Positions 34,962 to 43,763 of a stretch of 64,000 bases of DNA are shown here, piece after piece. The notes beneath the pieces were generated by a model. It was not told the origin of the DNA and made no database searches. It saw only the letters and a list, made by a program, of their open reading frames with translations. Source of the stretch: Phaeobacter sp. CECT 5382 (GTDB taxonomy: Bacteria; Pseudomonadota; Alphaproteobacteria; Rhodobacterales; Rhodobacteraceae); NCBI RefSeq assembly GCF_001457775.1, contig NZ_CYSG01000002.1, positions 248,001 through 312,000 on the forward strand, read 5' to 3'. Position 1 is the stretch's first letter; every line of letters begins with the position of its first letter. The translations under genes were made by a program, and so were the position numbers.

Positions 34962-35450
34962 TCAGCTGTGTTGTGCCTGCCAATGGCTATAGGGTTGCTG
35001 ACCAAACTCTAGGTCTGGCTGATCCGGAAGCTTGGCGATGAATTCAACCGAATGGCCATCGGGATCTCTGCAATAGAGCGATAGCGCTGGCATCCAGCCA
35101 ATGACCAGCGGTTCTGTCACCGCTTCGCCGTTAAAGCCGAGCGGTTGCACGCCGAGACTGATCAGGCGGGCGGGCAGTTCCAGAAGGGCGGGGGCAGCCA
35201 TGCGAAACGCAAAATGCAACTGCATCCCCAAGGGGGCGCTCCCGGTCTCCCATAGGCCCAGCATGGCGCTTTCGGGGGAGCCGACCCAAAGAAATGCGAC
35301 CCGGCGTGCGGGCAGGTGGCGGGCGAGAGGCAGCCCCAGAATATCCTGATAAAAGGCCCGCGCCCGTGCAAGGTCCGTCACCGGAAGGTGGGTCTCATAA
35401 AGACCGGTTATCTGGCTGGCGATTAGGGGCGTTGCATCTGTTTCCGACAT
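34962..35450 (-). CDS. VOC-family (glyoxalase/dioxygenase-like) protein
   Basis: This is a 162-residue vicinal-oxygen-chelate domain. Two beta-alpha-beta-beta-beta modules are visible: GLYETHLPVTDLARARAFYQDILGLPLARHLPARRVAFLWVGS and LSLYCRDPDGHSVEFIAKLP. Candidate metal ligands are the His in YETHLP and the Glu in SVEFIAK. The substrate is unknown. The start at 35450 follows AAGG, and the longer frame adds a leader that does not fit the fold. Confidence 0.85.
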   Translation of the reverse strand: MSETDATPLIASQITGLYETHLPVTDLARARAFYQDILGLPLARHLPARRVAFLWVGSPESAMLGLWETGSAPLGMQLHFAFRMAAPALLELPARLISLGVQPLGFNGEAVTEPLVIGWMPALSLYCRDPDGHSVEFIAKLPDQPDLEFGQQPYSHWQAQHS

Positions 35451-35722
35451 TGTAAAACCTTGTTTGAGAATCATCACATAGCACTGTGCTTTCTAAACCC
35501 AGGTTGAGGTCAAACCCGCTTTTCGCAATTGGGGCAGGCTTGACGGAGATGTCTTGTCTGGCGTAAGGGGGCGGCAGGTTTGGGTCTCCTGCCGTCCGCA
35601 GTCCTTATTTGGGGCCATGGTGAAACCCTGACAGTGACAGACATCTATCGCTCATTTTCTGGCGCGCTGGATGGCAATGCGGATCCCATCACTTATTGCG
35701 TGCCCTGAATGGGACGAAACAG

Positions 35723-36166
35723 ATGACAGATCTTTCAAACTTACCTTCGACCGAAGCGTTGAAGGCGCAGGCAAAGCGTTTGCGAAAACAACTGCAAGAC
35801 AGCGGCGTTGTGGTGAGCCACTCCAAATCACTGGAGCTGGTGGCGCAGCAACATGGTGCGCGCGACTGGAACACGGCGCAGGCCCACGCGAGCAACAAGT
35901 TGCAGCTAAAGGTCGGCGATCAGGTGCGTGGACGCTACCTGGGGCAGGCTTTTACCGGCGAAGTGCTTGGGCTCTTTACAATGGGAGACGGAGAAAATCG
36001 GCAAATCACCCTGCATTTCGATGCGCCGGTGGATGTTGTGCGGTTTGAAAGTTTTTCGTCCCTGCGTCAGCGGGTCAAAGGCGTGATCGGGTGGGACGGG
36101 TGTTCGGCGCGCAAGACCTCGGATGGGGTGCCGCAGCTCATCGTCGAGGGGCTTTGTACCGGCTGA
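35723..36166 (+). CDS. Glyoxalase-superfamily-related small protein
   Basis: This is a 147-residue protein. Its N-terminal helix pair STEALKAQAKRLRKQLQDSGVVVSHSKSLELVAQQHGARDWNTAQA is a common element of proteins annotated as glyoxalase superfamily (Glyoxalase_8 type). It is followed by an SH3-like beta region (VGDQVRGRYLGQAFTGEVLGLF). No VOC metal site is visible, so enzymatic activity is doubtful. Hairpin repeat copy C follows its stop. Confidence 0.72.
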   Translation: MTDLSNLPSTEALKAQAKRLRKQLQDSGVVVSHSKSLELVAQQHGARDWNTAQAHASNKLQLKVGDQVRGRYLGQAFTGEVLGLFTMGDGENRQITLHFDAPVDVVRFESFSSLRQRVKGVIGWDGCSARKTSDGVPQLIVEGLCTG

Positions 36167-36199
36167 CCGTTGCAGGTTGGTGACCAAGCATGCCCGGCA

Positions 36200-36292
36200 A
36201 AGGGAGCGCTCCCGCGCGTCGTCCTGCTTTCTGGCGAAAGCCATCCTCCCCTTGGGCCCAGCGCCGCGCAAATGCGCGGCGCTGGGCCCAAG
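36200..36292. repeat. Three-hairpin intergenic repeat, copy C
   Basis: The order of stems is GGGAGCGCTCCC, then a small CTTTC-GGCGAAAG stem, then a perfect 19-bp stem beginning TTGGGCCCAGCGCCGCGCA at 36252. It shares order, size and the GGGAGCGCTCCCGC and TTGGGCC-GCGCCG elements with copies A and B. The third stem is the strongest of the three copies. Confidence 0.65.
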
Positions 36293-36385
36293 TCCCACAG
36301 GTGTTCTGGCATCGCCAGGGCATCTTTGGGGCGCGGGAGCATTTGGGGCCTGTTTGTATTTGCTGTGACAGCAGCAAATGGAATG

Positions 36386-36412
36386 TAAAAAGGGCCGCCC
36401 AAAGGCGACCCA
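36386..36412 (-). terminator. Rho-independent terminator of the ALDH gene
   Basis: On the minus strand an 8-bp GGGTCGCC/GGCGGCCC stem is followed by TTTTT. It lies about 35 bases beyond the ALDH stop. Confidence 0.75.
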
Positions 36413-36446
36413 AGATATCATGGTATAAGCCAGTTGGTTGAGGCGA

Positions 36447-37886
36447 TTATTCTGTTGCCCAGCCGCCAACAGCTTTGACTTCGAGGAAATCCTCGATACC
36501 CCAGCTGCCGCCTTCGCGGCCATTGCCGGACTGCTTCATGCCGCCAAAGGGCGCACCGGCGCTGCGCGATTTGCCATTCATCTCCACCATGCCAGAGCGC
36601 AGGGCGCGTGCCATGCGGTTGGCGCGGGCTCCATCCTGCGTCTGCACATAGTTGGTCAGGCCGTATGGCGTGTCATTGGCGATCTCTATGGCTTCCTCTT
36701 CGGTTTCAAAAGGAATGATCGACAGCACGGGGCCAAAGATCTCTTCGCGCGCAACCACCATTTGGTTGTTCACATCGGCAAAGACCGTGGGTTTGACATA
36801 GAACCCTTTGTTCAGCCCATCGGGACGACCAGTGCCGCCCGCCACCAGCTTGGCGCCCTCATCGATACCTTTCTGGATCAGATCCTGGATCTTGTTCCAC
36901 TGCAGCTCATTGACCACAGGACCGATGTGACGGCCTTCTTGCGAGGCCGGACCAACGGTGACCTTGTCAGCGACTTCGGCAGCAGTGGCGACGGCCTGAT
37001 CGTAGATGCCCTTTTGAACCAGCATCCGGCTTGGTGCATTGCAGCTTTGGCCGGTGTTGTTCATCATGTGCAACACGCCGCGTTTGACGGCCTTGTCGTC
37101 AGCATCGTCAAAGATCACGTTGGCACCTTTGCCGCCGAGCTCCAAGTGCACTTTTTTCAGGGTTTCGGCTGCGGATTTGGAAATCGCGATGCCGGCGCGG
37201 GTCGAGCCGGTGAACGAGACCATATCGACATCAGGATGCGCTGTCAGTTGCGAGCCGACGCCAACACCGTCGCCATTGACCAGATTGAAGACACCGGCAG
37301 GGAAACCGGCCTCATCCATCATTTCGGCAAAGACCATCGCGTTGAGCGGGCTTTGCTCTGAAGGCTTCAGCACCATGGTGCAACCGGCGATTGCGGCGGC
37401 GCCGACCTTCAGGGTCACCTGGTTCATTGGCCAGTTCCAGGGGGTGATCAGGGCTGCGACGCCAACTGCCTCGTGAATGATGCGGTCGTTGGGTGCATGG
37501 TCGCCCAGGGGCGCGTCGAATTTGTAGGCCTTGGCGGCACGGATGAAGTTCTGCAGGTGATAGCTGCCGGCACCGACTTGTTGGCTGCGGGCCATATCGA
37601 TGGGCGCGCCCATCTCAACTGACATCGCCTGCGCCATGTCTTCGCTGCGGCTGTTGTAAACTTCGATCAGCTTTTCGACCATTGCGATGCGGTCTTCGAC
37701 CGGTGTGGCCATCCAGCCGGGCAGGGCTGTCTTGGCGGCGGCAACAGCAGCATCCGTATCGGCCTGATCACCGAGCGAAATGACCGCACAGGCCTCTTCG
37801 GTCGAGGGGTCAATGACCTCGAAATCATGTGCTTTTGAGGGGGCCACCCACTGGCCGTTGATGTAAAAGTCGCGTTTCTCAATCAT
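36447..37886 (-). CDS. NAD(P)-dependent aldehyde dehydrogenase
   Basis: This is a 479-residue ALDH. Catalytic features are the Cys in NNTGQSCNAPSRML, the Glu in LELGGKGANVIF, the Asn in LITPWNWPMNQVTLK, and the cofactor region FTGSTRAGIAISKSA. It oxidises an aldehyde to its acid; the substrate cannot be assigned. Met at 37886 has GGAG upstream and matches the family start IEKRDFYINGQWVAPS. The divergent promoter region toward the peroxiredoxin gene contains a 28-bp perfect palindrome. Confidence 0.92.
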   Translation of the reverse strand: MIEKRDFYINGQWVAPSKAHDFEVIDPSTEEACAVISLGDQADTDAAVAAAKTALPGWMATPVEDRIAMVEKLIEVYNSRSEDMAQAMSVEMGAPIDMARSQQVGAGSYHLQNFIRAAKAYKFDAPLGDHAPNDRIIHEAVGVAALITPWNWPMNQVTLKVGAAAIAGCTMVLKPSEQSPLNAMVFAEMMDEAGFPAGVFNLVNGDGVGVGSQLTAHPDVDMVSFTGSTRAGIAISKSAAETLKKVHLELGGKGANVIFDDADDKAVKRGVLHMMNNTGQSCNAPSRMLVQKGIYDQAVATAAEVADKVTVGPASQEGRHIGPVVNELQWNKIQDLIQKGIDEGAKLVAGGTGRPDGLNKGFYVKPTVFADVNNQMVVAREEIFGPVLSIIPFETEEEAIEIANDTPYGLTNYVQTQDGARANRMARALRSGMVEMNGKSRSAGAPFGGMKQSGNGREGGSWGIEDFLEVKAVGGWATE

Positions 37887-37980
37887 GTCCGGGTCTCCCA
37901 ATTCAGACGCAGAATCCAGCCCAGTGGCCGGATGTCAGGCGATAGTCTGTCACCCCGTTGCCGGAGGGGCAAGAGAGCAG

Positions 37981-38008
37981 ATCGCATAATTTGATCAAAT
38001 TATGCGAT
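37981..38008. promoter_or_regulatory. Perfect 28-bp palindrome, candidate operator
   Basis: The left half ATCGCATAATTTGA is followed at once by its exact reverse complement. It lies 95 bases from the ALDH start and 155 bases from the peroxiredoxin start, in the shared upstream region of these divergent genes. Its length and symmetry suit a dimeric repressor. No regulator gene is adjacent, so the binding protein is unknown. Confidence 0.6.
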
Positions 38009-38163
38009 TGGGAACGGACACTGGCAGAGTTCCGCGACCTTGTGTCCAGTCAGGACTGGGATTGTCTTTTGGGCTGGCCATTCCTAAGTGGGACTGTAAC
38101 GTTGCGGCATAGCAATGACGCCCCAATTGCGGGTGCGGATTTTGACAGGAAAAGGAGACCGTC

Positions 38164-38817
38164 ATGGGTTTGCGTATTAATGATGTTGTTCCAAATTTCA
38201 CCGCCGATACCGACCAGGGAGAGATCAGTTTCCACGACTGGATCGGCGACAGCTGGGCGATTCTGTTTTCTCACCCCAAGGATTTCACCCCGGTCTGCAC
38301 CACCGAGTTTTCGGCTGTGGCGCAGCTGAATGACGAATGGGCTAAGCGCGGCACCAAGGTGATTGGTGTGTCTGTAGATGGCGTCGAAGACCACAAGAAA
38401 TGGAAAGGTGACATCGAGACATACGGCAATGCTGCCGCCGGTTTCCCGATCATCGCTGATGAAGCTCTTGCGGTTTCCAAGGCCTTCGACATGCTGCCCG
38501 CTGAGGCCTATATGCCCGATGGCCGCACCCCTGCCGATAGCGCCACAGTGCGGTCTGTGTTTATCATTGGACCCGACAAACAGCTGAAACTGTCGATGAC
38601 ATATCCGATGTCCGTCGGCCGCAACTTTGCTGAAATCCTGCGTGCGCTGGATGGGCTACAGATGGCGACAGGCAATGGCGTGGCCACCCCGGCGAACTGG
38701 GTTCCCGGCGAAGACGTGATCATCCCGCCAACCGTGTCGAACGAAGACGCGACAGCCAAGTTTGGCGAGTTCGAGACCATCTTTCCTTATCTGCGCAAAA
38801 CCAAAGCGCCCAGCTAA
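38164..38817 (+). CDS. 1-Cys peroxiredoxin (PRDX6 type)
   Basis: This is a 217-residue peroxiredoxin with the peroxidatic Cys45 in PKDFTPVCTTEF. The long C-terminal extension (DGLQMATGNGVATPANWVPGEDVIIPP) is that of the Prx6 group, and there is no clear resolving Cys. It reduces hydrogen peroxide and alkyl peroxides in the cytoplasm. AAGGAGA stands right before the ATG, and a strong terminator follows the gene. Confidence 0.93.
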   Translation: MGLRINDVVPNFTADTDQGEISFHDWIGDSWAILFSHPKDFTPVCTTEFSAVAQLNDEWAKRGTKVIGVSVDGVEDHKKWKGDIETYGNAAAGFPIIADEALAVSKAFDMLPAEAYMPDGRTPADSATVRSVFIIGPDKQLKLSMTYPMSVGRNFAEILRALDGLQMATGNGVATPANWVPGEDVIIPPTVSNEDATAKFGEFETIFPYLRKTKAPS

Positions 38818-38842
38818 GCTGGTAGATCTTCGGTGATACGAG

Positions 38843-38867
38843 AAAAGGGGCCGGTGGCCCCTTTTTT
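38843..38867 (+). terminator. Rho-independent terminator of the peroxiredoxin gene
   Basis: Stem AAGGGGCC/GGCCCCTT with a three-base loop is followed by TTTTTT, 27 bases after the stop. Confidence 0.9.
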
Positions 38868-38896
38868 ATGTGCTCTGGTCAGATTTTGTTGGTCCG

Positions 38897-38923
38897 CTTT
38901 GAGCCCAAAGTAACCGATGCTGC
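38897..38923 (+). repeat. 27-bp degenerate motif, copy 2
   Basis: It reads CTTTGAGCCCAAA, then eight variable bases including TAACCG, then ATGCTGC. Copy 1 is on the minus strand at 13023-13049, with 22 of 27 matches. It lies between the peroxiredoxin terminator and an AT-rich orphan gene. Confidence 0.5.
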
Positions 38924-38962
38924 AAGGTTCGCGAATGTCTGCTTGGGAAAAGGATGGAGCCT

Positions 38963-39445
38963 CTAGAGCCGAATTACATTCGCTTCAGCTGTCGCCAATT
39001 CAACAATGTCTTTCGGCGATGGTTTATAGTCTTCCATACTTCCAGTATACTGATCTGGTGGATGGAAGATCAGGTTGGATGCCCCCGCCATAGGGACGTT
39101 CTTGTCGAACAGTTCCATGTAGTATTCGGCGTCCAAACTTGTCACATCCATTGCCCGCCGGACTATGTCTTCCAACTCTTCCCGACTTAGATCATTAATT
39201 TGCTTCGCACGTGGCAAAGAAGCCATATTGGCAAATTCCTGGACGCTCGAATGTGAATGCAACGAACGAAAGTACTCTTCGTCCAAAGAATGAAGGCCGG
39301 TCAGATCAACGACCTTTTCCAATAACTCTGCGCAGCCCTTACCATGATCGATGTTACGAATTATCTCCTCTGCCAGTCTTTCTAGATTGGCAACGAACTC
39401 TTGATCTGGATGTTTTGCTATCAACTCTGGGCGTAGGCGTGTCAT
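38963..39445 (-). CDS. Orphan AT-rich hypothetical protein (possible immunity-type protein)
   Basis: This is a 160-residue acidic, mostly helical soluble protein with no motif I recognise. The start at 39445 is well supported by GGAGGAG nine bases upstream; the frame remains open further upstream, but without such a site. Its base composition is visibly more AT-rich than the neighbours. Short, acidic, isolated genes with a good Shine-Dalgarno site and foreign composition are often immunity or antitoxin proteins, but no partner toxin is seen, so this is speculation. Confidence 0.6.
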   Translation of the reverse strand: MTRLRPELIAKHPDQEFVANLERLAEEIIRNIDHGKGCAELLEKVVDLTGLHSLDEEYFRSLHSHSSVQEFANMASLPRAKQINDLSREELEDIVRRAMDVTSLDAEYYMELFDKNVPMAGASNLIFHPPDQYTGSMEDYKPSPKDIVELATAEANVIRL

Positions 39446-39581
39446 TTGGATTAACTCCTCCGAAGAGGATCTTACTTGGCAAGGTAAGAAACTACCACAG
39501 CAGCCGTTCGCGCAGCCGTAGCGAACGCTAACTTCGTCCGCAAAGCTGCCCATCATGGCTCTTATCACACCCTATGAAAGA

Positions 39582-40298
39582 TCATGCTTTTTGCGGGCGG
39601 GAGAAAATCTGGGCGCGGTAAAACGCGCGTTTGAATTCGCGGGCCAGCTTGCCTTTCTTCGGCGTCTTTTGCTGGATGGTGGAGCCGCCGATCTCTGCGG
39701 CAACCTCCCGGTTGCCAGTGCCGAGTAGGGCATGCACGGGCTGCTGCGTGATCCAGTGCATCTGTAAAAAGGTATCAACCGGGCGGTCGATTTCTTGGGT
39801 TGCCTGTAGAAGGCGAGCGGCAGCGCGGCGGCCCACCACCTGGCAGATGCACTGCAGGCCGATGACCCGTGGCAGGATCAGTTGTAGGCCGTGTTGTTCT
39901 TCCAGCACCTTTGCCGGGGTTTCACGCTGTTTCACTGGCAGGCGGATGTAGTGGTCCGGCGTGGCATGACGTTTCAGCATCTCAAGCGCTTTGGGAAACA
40001 GGACCGGGTCGATCTGCAGATCGTCTTCGGTGATCAGGGCTAGATCGATCTCTTCATCGACCATCTTTTGCCAGATTCTGCGATGACTTTGAAAAACGCC
40101 GATTTCTGCCGGGCGCAGCGGAAATGGGTATCTGGGGGCATGCAGACCGCCGTTGTGCCATTTGACCTTGCTGATTTGCGCCGGGTCGCGTCCGTTTACA
40201 GCTTCGAACAACTCACCAGAGGGCAGATCGATACACAGGCGTTCGGCATTGGCCCGGCGCGCAGTGCTGGTCGGCATATGAATGATAAAGGAGCGCAT
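39582..40298 (-). CDS. Glycosyltransferase family 25 protein
   Basis: This is a 238-residue protein with GT25 features. It starts SFIIHMPTSTARRANAERLCIDLP and continues with the PAEIGVFQSHRRIWQKMVDEEIDLALITEDDLQID region, whose EDD is the DxD-like metal site. These enzymes typically add galactose to lipooligosaccharide. The C-terminal basic tail may bind the membrane. It lies downstream of pnp on the same strand, beyond the pnp terminator. Confidence 0.86.
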   Translation of the reverse strand: MRSFIIHMPTSTARRANAERLCIDLPSGELFEAVNGRDPAQISKVKWHNGGLHAPRYPFPLRPAEIGVFQSHRRIWQKMVDEEIDLALITEDDLQIDPVLFPKALEMLKRHATPDHYIRLPVKQRETPAKVLEEQHGLQLILPRVIGLQCICQVVGRRAAARLLQATQEIDRPVDTFLQMHWITQQPVHALLGTGNREVAAEIGGSTIQQKTPKKGKLAREFKRAFYRAQIFSRPQKA

Positions 40299-40396
40299 GA
40301 GACTGGCTTAGCTCAGATCTGTTGGCGGGGAAAGATGCGGCTTTGTGGTCTTGAGCAGTGTCTTGTCCGGTGTTTGGCCAGACGCGCAGGCCGACA

Positions 40397-40431
40397 AAAG
40401 AAAAGGCCCCGATGTTGCCACCGGGACCTTC
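40397..40431 (-). terminator. Rho-independent terminator of pnp
   Basis: On the minus strand the stem AAGGTCCCGGTG/CATCGGGGCCTT (a few wobble pairs) is followed by TTTTCTTTT. It lies 22 bases beyond the pnp stop and separates it from the GT25 gene. Confidence 0.85.
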
Positions 40432-40452
40432 TAAATCTGTTCAGACCGAAGA

Positions 40453-42585
40453 TCAGTCTTCTTTTGCTTCAGGAGCCATTTCTTCGCCGGTTTCCTGGTC
40501 GATCATTTTCATCGACAGACGCACCTTGCCGCGATCGTCAAAGCCCAGGAGCTTCACTTTCACTTCCTGACCTTCCTTCAGAACATCCGAAGGGTGGTTC
40601 AAGCGGCGGTTTTCGATCTGGGATACGTGCACCAGGCCGTCGCGCTTTCCAAAGAAGTTCACGAATGCACCGAAGTCGACGATTTTGACCACTTTCCCGG
40701 TGTAGACTTTGCCTTCTTCGGGCTCGGCCACGATGGAATAGATCATGTCGTAGGCTTTTTTGATCGAGTCACCGTTTGGCGACGCAATCTTGATGATGCC
40801 GTCGTCGTTGATGTCGACCTTGGCGCCGGAGACTTCGACGATCTCGCGGATGACCTTACCGCCGGATCCGATAACTTCACGGATCTTGTCGGTGGGCACC
40901 TGCATGGTCTCGATGCGTGGCGCGTGGATCGAGAAGTCCGCAGCGCCGGAGAGCGCTTTGTTCATCTCACCCAGGATGTGGATACGGCCAGCTTTGGCCT
41001 GCTCCAGGGCTTTTTCCATGATCTCGGGCGTGATGCCTGCGATCTTGATGTCCATCTGCAGCGAGGTGATCCCTGCTTCGGTGCCGGCCACTTTGAAATC
41101 CATGTCGCCCAGGTGATCTTCGTCGCCCAGAATGTCGGACAGGATCGCGTAGGAACCGTCGTCTTCCAGGATCAGACCCATGGCAACACCGGCAACCGGT
41201 GCTTTCAGCGGAACGCCCGCATCCATCATCGACAGCGAGCCACCACAGACCGAAGCCATCGAGGAGGAACCGTTCGATTCGGTGATCTCAGAGACCACGC
41301 GGATGGTGTAAGGGAAGTCGGTTGCCGCAGGCAGAACCGCCTGAAGCGCGCGCCATGCCAGCTTACCGTGACCGATTTCGCGACGGCCAGGGCCGCTCAC
41401 ACGGCCAACTTCACCAACCGAATAGGGAGGGAAGTTATAGTGCAGCAGGAAGTTGGATTTGAAGTTGCCGTGCAGCGCGTCGATGAACTGCTCGTCGTCT
41501 CCGGTGCCCAATGTGGTCACAACCAGACCCTGAGTTTCACCGCGGGTGAACAGGGCGGAACCGTGGGTCCGTGGCAGCAGGCCGGTCTCGGACACGATGT
41601 CACGGATCTCGTCTGTTTTACGGCCATCGATACGCTTGCCGGTTTTGACAACGTCGCCACGCAGAATGCCAGCTTCGAGCTTTTTCATGGCGGAGCCAAG
41701 GTTGGCGTCGTCCAGCTGCTCTTCGCTCAGGGCTGCTTTGATAGTATCGCGGGCGGCGGCAACAGCGGCGGTGCGCTCTTGCTTGTCGCTGATCGCGAAG
41801 GCTGCGCGCATCTCTGCATCGCCAGCGGCCTTAACGGCTTCGAACAGATCCGCGTAGTCAGGTGCAGCAAAGTCGAAGGGCTCTTTGGCAGCGTCTTCGG
41901 CCAGCGAGATGATCAGGTCGATCACAGGCTGGAAAGCGTCATGGGCGAATTTGACCGCGCCCAGCATTTCAGCTTCCGACAGCTCATAGGCTTCGGATTC
42001 AACCATCATCACAGCGTCTTTTGTACCGGCAACAACCAGATCCAGGCGCTGTTCGGGGTTCAGACGCAGGTCCTGCATGTCGTCTACGGTTGGGTTCAGA
42101 ACGTATTCGCCACCCTCAAAGCCAACGCGGGCACAAGCGATTGGGCCCATGAACGGCGCGCCAGACAGAGTCAGCGCAGCAGAGGCGGCGATCATTGCAA
42201 CCATATCAGGGTCATTGACCAGATCGTGGCTCAGCACGGTGCACATCACCAGAACTTCGTTTTTGAAGCCAGGTACAAACAGCGGGCGGATCGGGCGGTC
42301 GATCAGGCGCGCAGTCAGTGTTTCTTTTTCGGTTGGGCGCGCTTCGCGCTTGAAGAAGCCACCGGGTACTTTACCCGCAGCATAGTATTTTTCCTGATAG
42401 TGCACGGTCAGGGGAAAGAAGTCCTGGCCAGGCTTTTGCTTGCGGGCGAAGGTCACGTTGGCCATGACCGAAGTTTCACCCAGGGTGGCGATGACCGAGC
42501 CATCAGCCTGACGGGCAACTTTGCCCGTTTCCAGTGTCAGCGTTTCTTCGCCCCACTGCATCGATTTCGTCGTAACGTTGAACAT
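40453..42585 (-). CDS. pnp: Polyribonucleotide nucleotidyltransferase (PNPase)
   Basis: This is a 710-residue enzyme with the standard layout: two RNase PH domains flanking a helical linker (residues ~10-550; the second holds [20 protein letters not shown] with catalytic Asp residues), then a KH domain ([17 protein letters not shown], ~560-620) and an S1 domain ([28 protein letters not shown], ~625-695). It degrades RNA phosphorolytically from the 3' end. In most relatives it adjoins rpsO, but here a 4.4-kb stretch intervenes. Confidence 0.97.
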   Translation of the reverse strand: MFNVTTKSMQWGEETLTLETGKVARQADGSVIATLGETSVMANVTFARKQKPGQDFFPLTVHYQEKYYAAGKVPGGFFKREARPTEKETLTARLIDRPIRPLFVPGFKNEVLVMCTVLSHDLVNDPDMVAMIAASAALTLSGAPFMGPIACARVGFEGGEYVLNPTVDDMQDLRLNPEQRLDLVVAGTKDAVMMVESEAYELSEAEMLGAVKFAHDAFQPVIDLIISLAEDAAKEPFDFAAPDYADLFEAVKAAGDAEMRAAFAISDKQERTAAVAAARDTIKAALSEEQLDDANLGSAMKKLEAGILRGDVVKTGKRIDGRKTDEIRDIVSETGLLPRTHGSALFTRGETQGLVVTTLGTGDDEQFIDALHGNFKSNFLLHYNFPPYSVGEVGRVSGPGRREIGHGKLAWRALQAVLPAATDFPYTIRVVSEITESNGSSSMASVCGGSLSMMDAGVPLKAPVAGVAMGLILEDDGSYAILSDILGDEDHLGDMDFKVAGTEAGITSLQMDIKIAGITPEIMEKALEQAKAGRIHILGEMNKALSGAADFSIHAPRIETMQVPTDKIREVIGSGGKVIREIVEVSGAKVDINDDGIIKIASPNGDSIKKAYDMIYSIVAEPEEGKVYTGKVVKIVDFGAFVNFFGKRDGLVHVSQIENRRLNHPSDVLKEGQEVKVKLLGFDDRGKVRLSMKMIDQETGEEMAPEAKED

Positions 42586-42922
42586 GTCAGCATCCTAAAT
42601 GGGAGCACTCCCAGGCGGATCCCGGGTCTCCCGTTGCATGTAGCGGCCCCATTGCCGCCGGCCCCTGCCATCTTTAATTTCGCGTGCCGGGGCCATCGCA
42701 CGTGTCTCAGATAGGCCGCCCATACAGGAGATTGGCCCGAAAAGAAAGCAAAAGCGCGTGGCGAGCAGTCTTGCAGCCCCTTGAAGCCGAAAGGGCAGGC
42801 GATATAGTGCAAGCACGAGAGGACGACCTCCCCCGATTTCGCGGGACAGCATGCGGGACGGCCCGTTTTGAGCGCTCTGGGATCGGTCATGTGGCCGTTC
42901 ACGGAGCTGTCAGGGGGGTGAT
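42586..42922. other. Gene-free interval upstream of pnp
   Basis: This 337-base divergent region lies between pnp and the PACE gene. Close to pnp a GGGAGCACTCCC palindrome (42601 on) could form an mRNA 5' hairpin. PNPase mRNA in other bacteria is autoregulated through a 5' hairpin cut by RNase III, but that is only suggested here by position. No RNA gene or ORF is supported. Confidence 0.4.
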
Positions 42923-43360
42923 ATGCGCAGTACAGCGGATCGCATACGTCACGCAGTCAGTTTTGAAGTGATCGGTCTTTTGATCGTGACACCGCTCGGG
43001 GCCTGGATCTTTGACTTTGCGATGCATGCAATCGGCATAGTTGCTGTGGTCAGCGCGACGGTGGCGATGATCTGGAACTATCTGTTCAATCTGGGTTTTG
43101 ACCGCGCCATGCTACGCTGGCTGGGACATGCCCGCAAATGGCCTGCGCTGCGTGTTGTTCATGCGGTGTTGTTCGAGCTGGGCTTGCTGGTTGTGCTGCT
43201 GCCCTTTATCGCCTGGTATCTGCAGATTGGCCTTTGGACCGCCTTGCTGATGGATCTCGGCTTTGCCGGATTTTTCCTGGTCTATGCTTTTGTCTACAAC
43301 TGGGCCTATGATGTGATCTTTCCGATCCCGGAGCCTGCTAAACCCGCACAGACAGAATAA
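42923..43360 (+). CDS. PACE-family efflux transporter
   Basis: This is a 145-residue inner-membrane protein with four helices arranged as two bacterial transmembrane-pair repeats. The first is SFEVIGLLIVTPLGAWIFDFAMHAIG; the second is HAVLFELGLLVVLLPFIAWYLQIGLWTALLMDLGF. Conserved Glu residues in helices 1 and 3 (FEV, FELG) match AceI, which exports chlorhexidine and short diamines by proton antiport. The substrate here is unknown. It is convergent with an ArsR gene. Confidence 0.87.
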   Translation: MRSTADRIRHAVSFEVIGLLIVTPLGAWIFDFAMHAIGIVAVVSATVAMIWNYLFNLGFDRAMLRWLGHARKWPALRVVHAVLFELGLLVVLLPFIAWYLQIGLWTALLMDLGFAGFFLVYAFVYNWAYDVIFPIPEPAKPAQTE

Positions 43361-43384
43361 GACCGGGGGCCGAAGCAGAAGTTC

Positions 43385-43705
43385 CTAGCCGGCGGCGGAG
43401 CCAAAGCTCTCTGAAATCTGGCGCAAAGCCTCCCGGTCAGCCTTGTAGAACACCCAGTTCTTGATCTTTTTCGAGGTGACCAGCCCGGCGCTTTCGAGGG
43501 CCTTCATATGGCTGGTGACGGTGGGCTGGCTGAGGCCGGTTTTTTCGGTGATGAAACCGACGCAAACGCCATCCTGAACCAGATCACCATCCCGCTGCGG
43601 CGGGAAATGCGCCTCGGGATTCAGCAGCCACTCCATGATTTGCACCCGGTGTGGATTGGCCATGGCGCGCAGGGCAGGCAAAAGATCTGGTAGCGGCTTG
43701 TTCAT
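43385..43705 (-). CDS. ArsR-family transcriptional regulator
   Basis: This is a 106-residue winged-helix repressor. It begins with MNKPLPDLLPALRAMANPHRVQIMEWLLNPE, with the recognition helix in GLSQPTVTSHMKALESAGLV and the wing in KIKNWVFYKAD. A single Cys (GVCVGF) makes classical metal sensing unlikely, so another signal is probable. It is divergent from the PLP decarboxylase gene, and an AT-rich inverted repeat lies between them. Confidence 0.88.
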   Translation of the reverse strand: MNKPLPDLLPALRAMANPHRVQIMEWLLNPEAHFPPQRDGDLVQDGVCVGFITEKTGLSQPTVTSHMKALESAGLVTSKKIKNWVFYKADREALRQISESFGSAAG

Positions 43706-43740
43706 ATAGGGTATCTTCTATATAGATATTTCACGATATG
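43704..43740. promoter_or_regulatory. Candidate ArsR operator
   Basis: This AT-rich stretch covers TATC-N9-GATA and repeated ATAT steps between the ArsR start and the PLP decarboxylase start. Its position and AT-rich imperfect symmetry are as expected for an ArsR-family site. The regulator-operator pairing is inferred. Confidence 0.45.
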
Positions 43741-43763
43741 GATTCGGGTTGGGAGAGATTGCC

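Noticed and set aside
40594-42714. 706-codon open frame on the plus strand opposite pnp
   Set aside because: It mirrors the pnp codon pattern on the other strand, has no domain resemblance and no ribosome-binding site. Long antisense frames are common in GC-rich DNA.
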